A stretch of 64,000 nt of DNA from Choanephora cucurbitarum (taxonomy: Eukaryota; Mucoromycota; Mucoromycetes; Mucorales; Choanephoraceae): the NCBI GenBank assembly GCA_025331435.1, contig JAIWNI010000003.1:553099-617098 (forward strand), in the 5' to 3' direction. Of the stretch, positions 1 through 11,900 are shown piece after piece (within the stretch, counting starts at the first letter, position 1; the number at the start of each line of letters is the position of its first letter). The position numbers were made by a program, and so were the translations under genes. The notes beneath the pieces are model-generated. The model saw nothing but the letters and a program-made list of their open reading frames with translations, did not search any database and was not told the origin of the DNA.

Positions 1-1773
1 CTTGAAATTGAGATCAATTCTTGCAGGCGAATTAAGATCAATTGTTACGCTGATGATGATAGCAATATTAATACTACAGTTTCTATGGGGTAAAGATCAT
101 CAGCTGATTTGATCTTTCGTATATACTTAGCGTTATTTTCATAGATCTAACATCAACTTATGTCAAGTATCAGGAAGGCTATATTGACTATCATGGTCAG
201 ATATTGACTAAGCCTTTTGTTATGTTGCAACCCGAAAACCAACAACTACTTAGAGTAAATTCTCTTCTTATACGAACAAAAGAAATTAGAAAAGAAAACG
301 GCTAACCTCTTAGTTCTAGACTATTGACTATGTTGAGTGTGTTACATTCTCTCTTGAAGTTGGTGTTTTCTTCTTGTTGCAGTCGTTTTGGAATTACCTC
401 GCTAATGCATTCGCTAAGAAAAATTTCATGAGCTCCTTTGAATTTAGATTTTATATTGCTTGGTAGGAACCTATTTGTTCAGAAAAAGTGCTATGTATGC
501 TAATTCATTCTATTTAGGGCAATTGTGAGTATGTCAATGTATCCTATTCTCCAATGGAACTACCGAAATGATCTTGAAAAAAGAGAAGCAATTCCACAGC
601 TTGCATATGGTATTGAAGGTCCGTAACTATATATTTCTAATTCCTAGCGCATGGATATTAAACTTCCTTTTTCTATCAGCAATGACCGCCTCTCTTTTAG
701 GTATCCGAACTCACATTCGCTTCCGACGCATCATTTCATTGACAAAGAAGAGCCAGGCTAGCAGCAAAGCCTTAGAGCGACTCAGATATTATAAAGATAT
801 GAACATAGCAAGTTCTCTCTGTTTATTCTCTTATGCTCTATCTGTCATTATCCTCTGTGTGGATGGCTTGACGGCTATGGTTATCAACAAAAATAAGTTT
901 GCTACTGATTGTCTTATGGCTAATCTGAATGTCTGTGTAATCTTCCTCTGGCTTTGTTTGGTAAGTTCGGCGCTTTACCTATTACAGAAAAGAAGTTAAT
1001 AGAAAGATATCATATAGATCCTCATCTTTCATCCTCATACTAAATCCCTCAAATCAGAGGGCGTTTCAACTGACGGCTCTAGCCTTCCATATTCTACCAA
1101 TCCTCGTGTTCAACAAGCAGCCGAAAGCAGAAGCAAGAGCATTACTATTTACAATATGGATGAGGATGCAAAAGATATCACTCATGTAATAACACCCGGT
1201 GGTGAGAATATGACCTCTGGTTCCACTATTGTTAACAATGGAGGCTTCATGCGAGCCATGACTCCAGTCACAGTAGATTATCCATACCAAGCAAACGATA
1301 CTATGCCTCTTACATCTTCCGCTGGTTCGGCAAGACCTTATTCGCCTGCAGAGTTTAAAGCTTTAAACAGTGTTGCTATCGAAGATCCTTATAGCAGCCA
1401 GCCTGTTATGTTTTCCATGATGAACAATTCTGTTACCAAGCAATCGCAGTATAACATCCCAATGGATACAATGGCTGCTCCTCACTCTCCTCTTAGCCCT
1501 TCTGGTCCTTTAAGTCCTAATCTTAATTCTCGTAGTCCCATTGGTCCTTCAAGTCCTACTGCTGTACACGGTGGTCCTCTGACTCCCACCAGTCCTTATG
1601 GTCCTCGTGGAGCAGCTTACGAAAACAATGAAGGCTATCACTCTAATGCTAATTTAGAATTTTATCAAAGAAGCATGGCTTCTCAGATGAACCATGATTT
1701 TCATGGTAGCCAACAGTCCGAACAAATGACTAAGGAATGGCTCTGGCAGTCTCCTGATAGAAGAGACACATAG
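1..1773 (+). CDS. Multi-pass membrane protein with Ser/Pro-rich cytoplasmic tail (5' end outside window)
   Basis: Six exons can be joined in one frame: 1-89, 145-254, 383-462, 518-618 (or 622), then to 960, and 1018-1773. Every junction has GT-AG ends and a compatible phase. The product has hydrophobic segments around 46-88 (rich in I/L/M), 450-550, 820-890 and 910-970, and an extracellular-looking loop encoded by exon 2. The tail of about 240 residues is rich in Ser, Pro, Asn and Gly, with repeated SPxGP/SP motifs around 1480-1610 that could be phosphorylated. The layout resembles a seven-helix receptor-like protein, but I recognise no family signature and assign no function. The join near 619-700 is ambiguous: an 82-nt intron (619-700) removes a hydrophobic segment, whereas a 25-nt intron (623-647) keeps it as a likely extra helix. 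The start codon lies upstream of the window. Confidence 0.7.
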
Positions 1774-3430
1774 TCAAACTATCTCGGCACAAAGATTAAA
1801 TCAACTTCCCGCAAAATGCCTTCTCTAACTAAGTAACACAATGCATAATCCTGTAACATTCACAAATCTAATAAACTAATTTCTCGTCTCTTTCTACTGG
1901 TGAAGCTAAAAATAAATTTAGAGCACATTTTAATAAGAGCATACATTGCATTGTGCATTAGCACCGGCTTTCAGTTCTTTCTGGTACTATTCACTTTTGA
2001 AATTGAGTCATACTGCGATTTGCATATCATTTTGTAAGTAACATAGTTTTGTGGTTACTTCCTGCATGATACCAACTTAAGAAAGTTAAATTTCGATTCA
2101 GTTGAAATTGAATCGCGATAAGAAATTAAAAATAAAAGTTTTTTTTTGATTTGAAACGTGACGTCTGAAGAGCTTAAGCTAACTTCTTTCGTTCCGCGCA
2201 CTATCATGACTAGATGGATGAGAAGTTTTAACAGAGAAAAGTTACTAGTGCATTCTCACAGTCTAATCCTTCAATTTATGTTTCCTCTCGACGGGTTTTA
2301 ACCATCGAAGATGCTTCTCATGGTATCCTACCATAAAGAAATATTGCTAAAACACAGTCTTAGGCAAGTGGTATTGTTTTCTTGCAAGAAGTAATCCATA
2401 TAGGCCTCTCTTTAAACTCTTTCTTGATCTAGAAAACATAATAACCGACTAAAAATTAAGCACAAGCCTTTTGAGTACTTGAATTTCATGTTTACCCTTA
2501 GTTTGTTTGTCTCTTTCTATACTTTCTTTCATCCTTTCTGATCGCTTTAGTGCCCAGGTTGGCCCTTTGAAGATAAAGCTTGACTTCATCAGATTGAATG
2601 CACCTTGATCCAGCCAGTTCTTATCCATTTTTGCCTTTTTTCAATTCAAACTTAATAAATTACTTAGTGATCCACTTTCTTTGCTGTAGCACGAGGTCTC
2701 AATAGATCAACAGTGAGCGCTTTTGTTTACACTACTCAAGTCATACGTAAATAGAATTGTAAACCTTTCATGGCTCAAACCCAAGTTTTTCATACATAGA
2801 AGTGTAGGCTAGCCTACCATGGCTATGTATAGGAAGTTACTTGCTTTTGTTACTGAATAAGGCGCTCGTCTTCTAATGCTTGTTTTTTTTTTAAAAAAAA
2901 AAAAAAGGAAATAATCAATAGGAACAATAATACAAGATGTTCAGGGTTATTCGATCGAAGCGCCCAAACGAATGCAATGATTAAGTCTCGACATCTTATA
3001 TGGCATGAGAGAAGTTTCGAGCGGACAAATGGAAGAGATATACTTCGGTATTCGATCAATCCTGCTGGAATTTCGCCAACACATACACTTTGATTATACA
3101 ACTCATAGAAATCACACATTATTTATTTTTCATCGTTTTGTTTCATTTTTAATGGAAATGCACATTTTACTGAATATTCATTCGAAGCAGTGGCATGCGC
3201 TTGTTGAGGAGGAGATAGGCTGGTATAGAGTAGCCATGATGAAGCAGGTTATTACTTGATTCCATTCTTGAAGTAAACGAGTTTATTCTCCTTCCCTTAC
3301 TTTGATAAAGCAGGTGTCTTTGTTTTGTTACACATTTTGAAATAAACACTATGATATTTTTGGAAACAACATGGTTGTGTAACATTAGTTTGGACAATTA
3401 TTAAGCGGCACATTATACACTTGTCATCAG
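1774..3430. other. Gene-free AT-rich stretch
   Basis: No open frame here looks like a protein, and no RNA gene was recognised. It contains poly-A and poly-T runs (for example around 2883-2905) and the 3' flank of the membrane-protein gene. Short frames at 2850-3259 lack codon structure, splice partners and family resemblance. Confidence 0.5.
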
Positions 3431-3459
3431 AAAATCCTGCATCAATTTTGTAATACGAT

Positions 3460-3785
3460 AATCGTTTTGTCAAAGAGTGTTGATGTATTAGAGAAATGCA
3501 CTATTGTGTTGGCAACCGTCTTAAGTTGGACAGACTCTCAAATTGAGCAGATTCTTAAACCGAGCGACTGCCGCGTTTTGCTTTTTTTTATCTTATACAA
3601 CAGTCGTCATATTTAAGAGTGCTTATATTCTTAATAAATGCACTTTTATATTGAGCATATTTTAAATCAAATAGTGTTTTGGCACTTGAAGCGATCTTCA
3701 AGTTAAAGGATTACACTCTTCTATTGAACATACTCTTAAATCAAACACTCTTAATCGAACGAATACTGTACAACGATTAAAATAG
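3460..3785. repeat. Foldback/MITE-like repeat with degenerate inverted ends
   Basis: The left end (about 3465-3530, with TCAAAGAGTGTTGATGTATT) is similar to the reverse complement of the right end (about 3710-3780, read as TTAAGAGTGTTTGATTTAAG). This gives a foldback unit of roughly 320 bp with diverged arms and short AAGAGTG motifs. A related single arm lies at about 35020-35130. There is no coding capacity, so it looks like an old non-autonomous element. Borders are approximate and no target duplication was resolved. Confidence 0.45.
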
Positions 3786-5189
3786 TTCTGAAAGATGGTT
3801 AGAAGTACTTGAATCTGCCTCAATTTTGACTGAAATAAACTTTTAGCTGAAAAATGGCTAGCAGCTAATCTCTGCCGAAGTTTAGTCAAGTTCTCTTTTT
3901 AAGTAAATCTCTTTTCGCCATGGGATGTATTTTCCAACAAAAGTTTGCAGCTCAAAAACAACATGTACATGATGAACTTCGTCATTTGAAAATAAAAAAG
4001 ATCATCATCCTTAATATCGACGGATTTCGTGCCTGTTGTGCCTGTAACAGCTGCTCAGGCCAAGACAACATCTGTAACTTTGTCGCTTCCAATGGCAATC
4101 TTGTTCAGTAACTTTAGATCTACAGCGATAGTATTATTTACTGCTAACGCAATGTCATGGCTGCTAAAACATGTATACTCTTGCAACAAACACTTAAGAT
4201 GTTCCTGTCGTCTTCCTATTTATATGCAATGATAACGCAACAACAATGCCGTTGTTGCAATACAATTTGGAGATTCTACTGTGCATGTTTTCAAATCTTT
4301 TTATTGCTTTGGTACTAAATTATTTGTTTTCATTTGTAGCTTCCTGCATTCGGTAATAAAGGTTCCATAACCCCGCCCTTCAATTAAAGCTCTATTGCAC
4401 AAGGGTCATCTCAGCATTTCCAATATTGGTACTCTCGCTTCAACTGGATTTGTTTGGATTGGCTTGTATATAATAGTCGCGCTCTCTTCTTCTGAATTAC
4501 TTTATTATGAGTGCTTTCAAAAAGAGTTAAGAAAATAGTTGATCTGAAGCAATCTTATAAAAAAGAAACAAAGAAGTGCGCCTTAGACACCACTGTTCAT
4601 ACTGCATCTATTGCGAGTTACCAAATTTTCAATAGTCTGTTACAGCTGAGCTTTGTGTCATCCTCAGCATTAAGATCGGAGGGATCAGTCCATGTTGAAT
4701 TATTAACACTTAAACACCATATTTTTTGTATGAGTTAATTTATTAAAGAAAATTAACAAAGAAAAGACACGCATCATATTGAGATGTGTGCTTTGGTATG
4801 AAGACAGGTATTTACAATAGTTTCTGCACCTTGATAAGGACAGAGGGAAGAGAAAAAGGGATGTCGGCAATGCTGAAACACCATATTGTGTTCCAGCGTT
4901 AAGCAAACAAACTGGGCTACAGCCAATAAGGAAAGCACAGGCAGCGGATTAATTGCCAGTAAGAAAGCTCCGAAAAAGACAATAAAAAAGCTTGGCTAGA
5001 TGAAGCGGGGTGCTTGACAGAAAGTGGTTCTGCCAACCTTTCCTTATTGTAAAAAGTATATATTTAAAATCTCAGTTAGTTTTCAACCTTCTTGCTCAAG
5101 CTCCTTACATTAAATTGTTTCTCCCTTTATCTCTTTTTTACTTCCATTTGCAAAATAGCACTAGTTCAAAAGTCAACTATATTCATAGG
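3786..5189. other. Gene-free stretch upstream of the P450 gene
   Basis: Short frames at 3920-4232 and 4511-4738 have no recognisable domain and no good start context. A TATA-like element (TATATAATAG near 4468) precedes an ATG at 4507, but that frame closes after seven codons, so I do not call a gene. The last about 200 bases are the P450 promoter and 5' leader. Confidence 0.45.
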
Positions 5190-6924
5190 ATGAATTATCT
5201 TAATACAATTACCAAATTACCGCCCATTCAAAGCGCTTTGCAAGTCATCGGTCGACTTCCAGCCATTCAGCAGTTGATTAAAATATGTTCTAACTCTTCC
5301 AGAAAAGAACTTGCTGTTTTGGGAACAGCGAGTTTTTTGACGCTTTATAACCTCATCAGATATATTCGAGAAAGACGTGAAAAACTGAATCTTCCACCCA
5401 AGGTTCCTTTCAGTCTTCCCCTTATTGGACATACATTATACTTAAGTTTGGCATCCAACCGTTTTCTCGACTTATGTGCCGACCGATATGGCGAAATCTT
5501 TCGTATAGATTATTTGGGTCAAACCATGACTGTTGTCAATGGTCGATGTGCAGAAGAAGCGATGAAGGCTGACTCAGCCGATCTGTCTCTGGAGTTTGGT
5601 GTTCTTCGAGGTAAAATCTATCACTAGTTATTTCATTACTGCTTGTACATATCATTGAATAATACTTCTGTTAGATGTTCTTTTCCTTCATTATTTATTT
5701 GACGACGATATCATGAAAATTGGATTTCACGTCAACCCTGCTGTTGCAAAAAACACACTTTCCAACAAAAAAGTACCTGATTATATTCCTGGCATTCAAA
5801 AGGGTCTCGAACGAGCAGCGTCTCATTTGCTGAAACAAAACGGAGAACCTACACTTGTCAGCGATCCTAATACATTCTTACAGCAGTTTGTCGCTTATAT
5901 GAGTGTTCCTACCTTGGTTGGTTATGAAGTAGCTACTAATGCTGAGGTTATCAAGTCTTTTGCTGATTTTACGGGCGATATTACCGGCAATATTGGCATA
6001 TTCTTGTCTGTCCCCAAAGTGTTGCATCCAATTATTTTACCTTACCTGCAATATTTGCATAAGCATCAAAAAGTGATGGAGAAACACGTTGTTCCAGTTA
6101 TCAACAATCGTCGACAAGTCATGCGCGAGGCTGAATTAGCAGGCAAAGAGCATGGTCTTCCTGAAAATTTTTTGCAAGGATTGATTGAATTCAAAAAGAA
6201 AGAGCAAGATGGAACTGAGCACTTCTATTCAGCTGAAGTCATCTCTCGTACTGTTCTTTTAATTGCATTTGCTTCTGTTCATACTACTTCCATGAATCTC
6301 AGTTTCTGTCTCTATTGGCTCCTTGCACGTCCTGATTTGATGCAAGCTATCGTTGAAGAAATTGAACGTGTCTTACCTGGGAACACAACTGTTAATGCTG
6401 CGACACTTAGTGAGATGACGACTATGAACAACTTTGTTCGTGAAGTGTTGCGTCAAGGCGTAGATAAACTAGCAAATGGAAAGAAGGCCATGAAAGACTA
6501 CACTTTCTACAATGGTTACCAAGTCGCTAAGGGTGAACTTGTTCAATCCTCTCTTCGTCAGTTAACTTTTGGTTCCAATTCAAATCGCTCTGATATAGAT
6601 GAAATGGATCCCAGCATGTCCTTAAACAAGCCAAGTACTACGCCTGCTAAAGATTTTGTTTCTTTTGGTATGGGAAAGCATTTATGTCCAGGTAAGACAG
6701 ATACAGTTTTTTTTTGGTTATAGTTTTTAGGAAGATAGCTTATCCCATATGTCTATCTAGGTCGTTTCTTCGCGGTTCAGGAAATTCAAATGTCTCTTAT
6801 TTACCTACTAAAGCATTTCAAAATCCAGACAGCTGACGGAAAGCGACCAGCACCTGTTAAGTTCCTTGCTGGTACAATTGCTAGTAACAACAACAGTCCT
6901 TTGTTGTTTACTCCCAAAAAATAA
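5190..6924 (+). CDS. Cytochrome P450 monooxygenase (ent-kaurene-oxidase-like class)
   Basis: Three exons, 5190-5610, 5675-6691 and 6761-6924, give 533 residues, a normal P450 length. The start at 5190 is the Met preceding the membrane-anchor region; an upstream in-frame Met at 5010 would add an unlikely 60 residues. The anchor lies near residues 45-70 and is followed by a Pro-rich hinge (LPPKVPFSLPLIGHT). The I-helix reads ASVHTTS near residue 343, the K-helix ExxR is EVLR at 397-400, and the heme loop FGMGKHLCPGR has its Cys ligand at 478. The HTTS type of I-helix and the RFFAVQEI ending resemble fungal P450s related to ent-kaurene oxidases. It would act at the ER with a CPR partner. The substrate is unknown. 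The next gene is convergent, with only 13 bases between the stops. Confidence 0.9.
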
Positions 6925-6937
6925 TTTATTTAATGCA

Positions 6938-7627
6938 TCAAATCCCCCATTTTGGCTTATTGGCAGGAATTGCCACCAAGTCAGTGTCAAATAACTCAAT
7001 AAACTGTTCATTTAACAAACGGACTTTTGGGCCTGCATATCTTCGGTACTCTTCAAAGATCGAAGTCAAATTCCAACGTTGTAATTTTCTCATACAGCCT
7101 ACAATAGTACCTATACACAAAGAGATAAATGTATTTGTTAAACATTGAAGTTAGCTTGAAGTACCTGTTCTGTGTCTACCCAAATTACACATGATAATCA
7201 TTGGATAGTTAGAGGGATTGAGTATCAACTCTAGTGCTTGTAAGACAACTTCTTCTGTAATAGGATCCCAGGCATTGACTGAAGAGACAACACCTAGATG
7301 GTGAAGCTGAATCTCTTGATCGTCGATGAAGTCCAAACTATCGAGATGCATCCGTCAATAACGACAGTAGTAATCTAGAAGATGTGTAGCTTACAATCGT
7401 TGATTGGGCTCTTCAGGCGCTAACCAAGCAATCGTTTTGAGCCCTAGTTTTTCCAGGAAGGGAAAGTTAAGTTCGTTTGGCTGACCTGAACGGTAAAGAT
7501 CTTCTTCAATCATGCCAAAATTCTAAACCTGATGATTTGAGTCTTGTCACTTCAAAGAAGTAATTTAGACATCACATGAATAGACGCGTATCTTTACCAC
7601 AGGAGGTATGAAGTGTTGTGAGCTCAT
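6938..7627 (-). CDS. Siw14/Oca-type dual-specificity (tyrosine) phosphatase
   Basis: Four exons on the minus strand, 7627-7598, 7522-7395, 7337-7165 and 7110-6938, give 167 residues. The N-terminal [18 protein letters not shown] is the typical opening of the Siw14/Oca family of atypical phosphatases. The P-loop is [10 protein letters not shown], keeping the CX5R catalytic Cys and Arg, with Met instead of the usual His before the Cys. Downstream [10 protein letters not shown] and [11 protein letters not shown] are also family-typical. Siw14 itself cleaves 5-diphosphoinositol phosphates, and Oca members act in oxidant-response signalling. Which of these applies here is an inference. The P-loop is split by the third intron right after RTG. 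The gene converges on the P450 gene. Confidence 0.88.
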
Positions 7628-8983
7628 TGTCTTCTATTTCTTAAAGGAAGAAAGCAGTGAGGGGGTCGCTCTTTAATTTTTTACAACTTATCGAATTTGA
7701 GGATGCTAGTCAAACCTCTTTCAAATAAAGTTACTGTTTTTCTATGCCTCATTCAGTCTTAGTATTACATGTCATACTTCAACACTATCTCTTGTTCTTG
7801 CAGTCTGTTCGTTTGCTAAAAGCTAAAAAAAATAATAAACACATCGTTTAGATCAATAGCATTGGCAAAGTTACAATATGCAAAACACGAAAATAAAACA
7901 TTTGACTGGATGATTCAATATAATGGATGTAATGCTAGCCGATGAAAACACCATATATCAGTATAAGGACAGATGGCCATATATAAACATTTTTGGTTCA
8001 AGGAATTGCGTATCCATTTTGTGCCATTGAATCATCAGCCAAAAGCCTCGCAATGATATCAGTAATCCAACACTAAAGGATATGGTCTACCCTATAGATG
8101 TTTTTTTTTGTTGAGCTACTATCAGGTAAAAACTAAAAAACATATTGGTTGACTGTCGTCCTTAAAAGAACTTTCTGCATTGCTTGTGGTATAAGCTATG
8201 TTCTTCAGCTACCGGCTGACAAACAGACGGCAGAACAGTATCCATGTCATATAGATGACAATGCTCTATAAGCCTTGATGCAATGTACTATGAACACAGC
8301 CGAAATGAAGAGCTGAAGAAATGCGTTCAATGAAAGACGAGAGCTTCTTCATAAAGGCACCATGCACTCATGAGATTTCTTGACTGTCTAACACAAGGTG
8401 AGCGTTGCTTGAGAAGACAAAATCAGCGGAATATTAGTATGGCATAGCAAAGCGCTATAACGAAATACATCGAGCCTAGAAAAGGCTCTTGTGCATTATT
8501 ATGCATCCTCTCCCTTTTGACAATCACCTTATCTGTGAAATAATCAGGGTACGCTGACTTAATATTGAGACACTTCGGAACAATAAGAAGAAATCTGCGC
8601 TATTATGATATTTATAAGAGATAAATAGACATGAATATTATAATATCAAAGCTTTGTATAAATGTTGTTATCTGGCAAATAACCAATTGTTATTTAACGG
8701 GTATACTAAGAGTCTTCTTTTAGTGCAGAATGTTTATGATTCGTTCTCAAGATGTTTGATTGGTGGCTGAGTGGTAAACCATCCCAATGTGTCCGAATAA
8801 CCATAACTGATTACACAGTGCAAGACTGCTTACAACATCTGAAATATTGCACGCGCGCTTAAAAAATAATCGCCACCTATAAATGTTTTTCCTTGTTATC
8901 GCTTAGTTGATCGTTTCTTTTTTCTTCTTTATACACATTAGCTCATTGTTGATTGGGCCGCCATCGCATTAAAGAATACATTA
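7628..8983. other. Intergenic region, divergent promoters
   Basis: This is the shared upstream space of the phosphatase (minus) and CFT1 (plus) genes. No open frame or RNA was recognised. A stretch at about 8763-8780 resembles the A-box of a tRNA but has no B-box or cloverleaf. Pyrimidine-rich sequence just before 8984 probably forms the CFT1 leader. Confidence 0.5.
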
Positions 8984-11900
8984 ATGTCAGCTTATGCATT
9001 ATACAAAGAGCTGTTTCCTCCGCAAACAGTGGAACAAGTAGAGACATGCCACCTGACTTCTCCTGACGCGATCAACTTGGTTGTAGCCAAAGCTTCATTA
9101 CTCCAAGTCTACGCATTTGTTGAGTATCTTCCTGAACAAAAAAGAGCAACTGAGGAGGATGAAGAGGAAGACAGCCAGCTAGGTGATCAAGAGCTAGCTA
9201 ATGAGCGTCTAAATGATAGTGAAGATGTGGTAAGTAATATCAAGAGTTAAACCATATTGACACTAACAAAAAAAAAGTCACTTGTATTTCCCAAACTCAA
9301 ACCGTTACAGCAAAAGATAGATTTGACAGAGGCAACATCTGGCAGACTTGAGCTAGTTGCTCAGTACAAACTGAATGGAATCATTGCTACAATGGGTGTC
9401 GTCAAAACCAATTCAGCTCGAGGAAAAGAAGGATGTGATAGTCTCTTACTGGGTTTCAGTGATGCTAAAGTAAACAACAATAAAACACATTATTTTCGGC
9501 TTTCACTTATTCTGATGTTTCTCTCTCTCTCGTTATTCTTTTCTGTATTCTTTTTTGTCCATCATTTCTTACGTGCATATGCCAACTATAGATGTCATTA
9601 TTGGAATGGTCTCCTGCTACCAATTCGATTGTTACAGTCTCAATTCACTATTATGAACGGGATGAATTCAAAAAGGAATTTCTGACAAACCCATATCCAT
9701 CCAACATTCATATTGACCCGCAACAAAGATGTGCTGTGCTCAACTTTTATGACAACAAATTAGCAGTCTTGCCCTTTAGACAGGCAGATCGATTGGATGA
9801 AAAGCAGAACGAGATGGAAGAAGATGAGGAGCAGTAAGTCTGTCGGGAGGGACCACTTTGCGTATATGTATGTATACTTATATGTATCTTACTGTAACCA
9901 GAAAATGGCCTTATGATCCCAGTTTCTTGATTGATTTGGAAAAAATTGATCCTAAGATTCAAAATGTCATTGATATGGTCTTCTTGTCAGATTACTACGA
10001 ACCTACTTTGGCGATCTTATTTCAATCAGAGCATACATGGACTGGGTAAGTTTGGCAATCGTTGGTTTATAATGAGTGAAGCTGATCATGATGATTACAG
10101 TCGATTAGGTAGTGTCAAAGATACAGTTTCAGTTGTGGTTATATCGCTTGATTTGACTGCCAAAATATATCCTATCATTTATTCAATTGATCGACTCCCT
10201 TATGACTGTCTGAAGCTGGTGGCTATGCCCAAGCCTGTAGCCGGTGTGTTGGTCATTGCTGCCAATTCACTGTTGCATGTATCCCAAGGTTCGCCTGGTG
10301 TAGGTGTTGCAGTAAATGGGTATGCTAAAAAGACAACTGACTTTCTTGGAATGATATATGAAGACAAAGCAATTCAACTCGGCCTTGCATTGGATGGTGC
10401 TAAAGCACTTGCCTATGGTGGTGATCGTTGTCTGATCTTTCTGCAAAATGGCAATTGGGCTGCTGTACAAATGAGAATGGATGGTAGTAAGGTGGTAGGT
10501 ATGAACATCAAGCAGATTGTTCATTCTGATCCACTATCACCTATGGCCACCATTCCTTCATGTGCTACTCATGTAAAGCAAGGGGAGTATTTCTTCTTAG
10601 GTAGCCGTGTGGGTGACTCTCTTTTGATCAAGTGGAATGATTACAAAGATGTGTTTGCTAAACAACCCAGTCATCCTATGTTCCGTGTATGTGATACTTT
10701 ACTTAATACAGGTCCTATCTTGGATATGACAATTGGTGATGTTGAGAGCAACCAAAAGACAGAAGAAAGACAACGACAACAGCTTTCTTCTGATCAAGAA
10801 GATGAAGGTGATGATACTAAACAGAAAGAAAAGAAGGTAGCTGGTATTCCAGACCTTGAATTGGTCAGTTGTTCAGGCCATGGTAAAAACGGTGCACTTT
10901 CTGTCTTTCAGCGCCATATTCATCCACAGACGTCCTTTTCATTCAAGCAGTCAGACAGTCAGGCTATCTGGTCTATCAAGTGCCGAAAAGAACTACCATT
11001 TGATCGAAGATCTTCTCTGGGATCCATGAATCATGATAAAAATGCTCGTTGGGAAAGTGACAAAGGCCATCCGATTGAAGAAGTATTTGACAAACTTCTG
11101 TTTATCAGTAAGTCAAAGTCCACCTTGGTCTTATCGGCAGGTGATGAACTTCAGGAACTAGTGAAGACTGGTTTCTACACACGGGGACCTACTATTGCAG
11201 TCAGCACATTGTTTGACGCGACTCGAATTGTTCAAGTGTATGCAACTGGTGTGATGGTTTTGACGCCTGAAGGTAAACGTCTAAGCACAATACCTATGCG
11301 CGGCTGCCGTATTGTTGATGCCAGCATTCGAGATCCTTATATACTTTTGACACTTGATAATCACAAGATCTTGGCTCTTCAAGGTGATCCTGATTCCAAA
11401 GAAGTCTCTGCCATATCTTTGCCTAGCTCAATTCATAAGATGCCTATTTACATGGCTGGGATTTTTGCTGATACTTCGGGCTTGTTCAGTACTGTCGCTG
11501 ACAAAAAAAGTATGTTGACTGCTAGGGCTGCAAAGAATGCTCAATCAGTCAAGGAACAATCAAAAAAGAAGCGAAAAGCAACTGACGAAGTTATGTCTGA
11601 CGGATTCAAGAAGCCTAACAATAACGAGATGCACGAATTTGATGAAGTAGATATGGACTTGTATGGTGAAAGTCTTGATGTCAATCCAGACCAAAAAAGC
11701 GATGCTCAAGCTCCTTTAAACAAAAAAGACCAAGCTTTAGACAGCGAAGATATGGATGACGAAGATGAAATGCTCTATGGCACAACAGAAGAGAAAGTCA
11801 ACGGACAGTCTGTCAATTATGATCAGCAAGGCGTAGATGAGACTAATGTTAGTCTTCAAGGGGGTGTCGACCTAAATGAGATCACACGAGTGAGCTTTTG

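Noticed and set aside
2850..3397. Overlapping short frames on both strands
   Set aside because: No motif, no splice partners, and they overlap poly-A/T runs; chance frames.
4468..4540. TATA box plus ATG suggesting a gene start near 4507
   Set aside because: The frame stops after seven codons and no in-phase splice to a following coding frame was found.
5010..5189. N-terminal extension of the P450 from an upstream in-frame Met
   Set aside because: It adds 60 residues without family counterpart; the Met at 5190 gives the normal P450 length and anchor position.
8760..8830. tRNA-like stretch (GGTGGCTGAGTGGTAAAC)
   Set aside because: Only an A-box-like start; no B-box (GGTTCRANTCC), anticodon stem or acceptor pairing was found.
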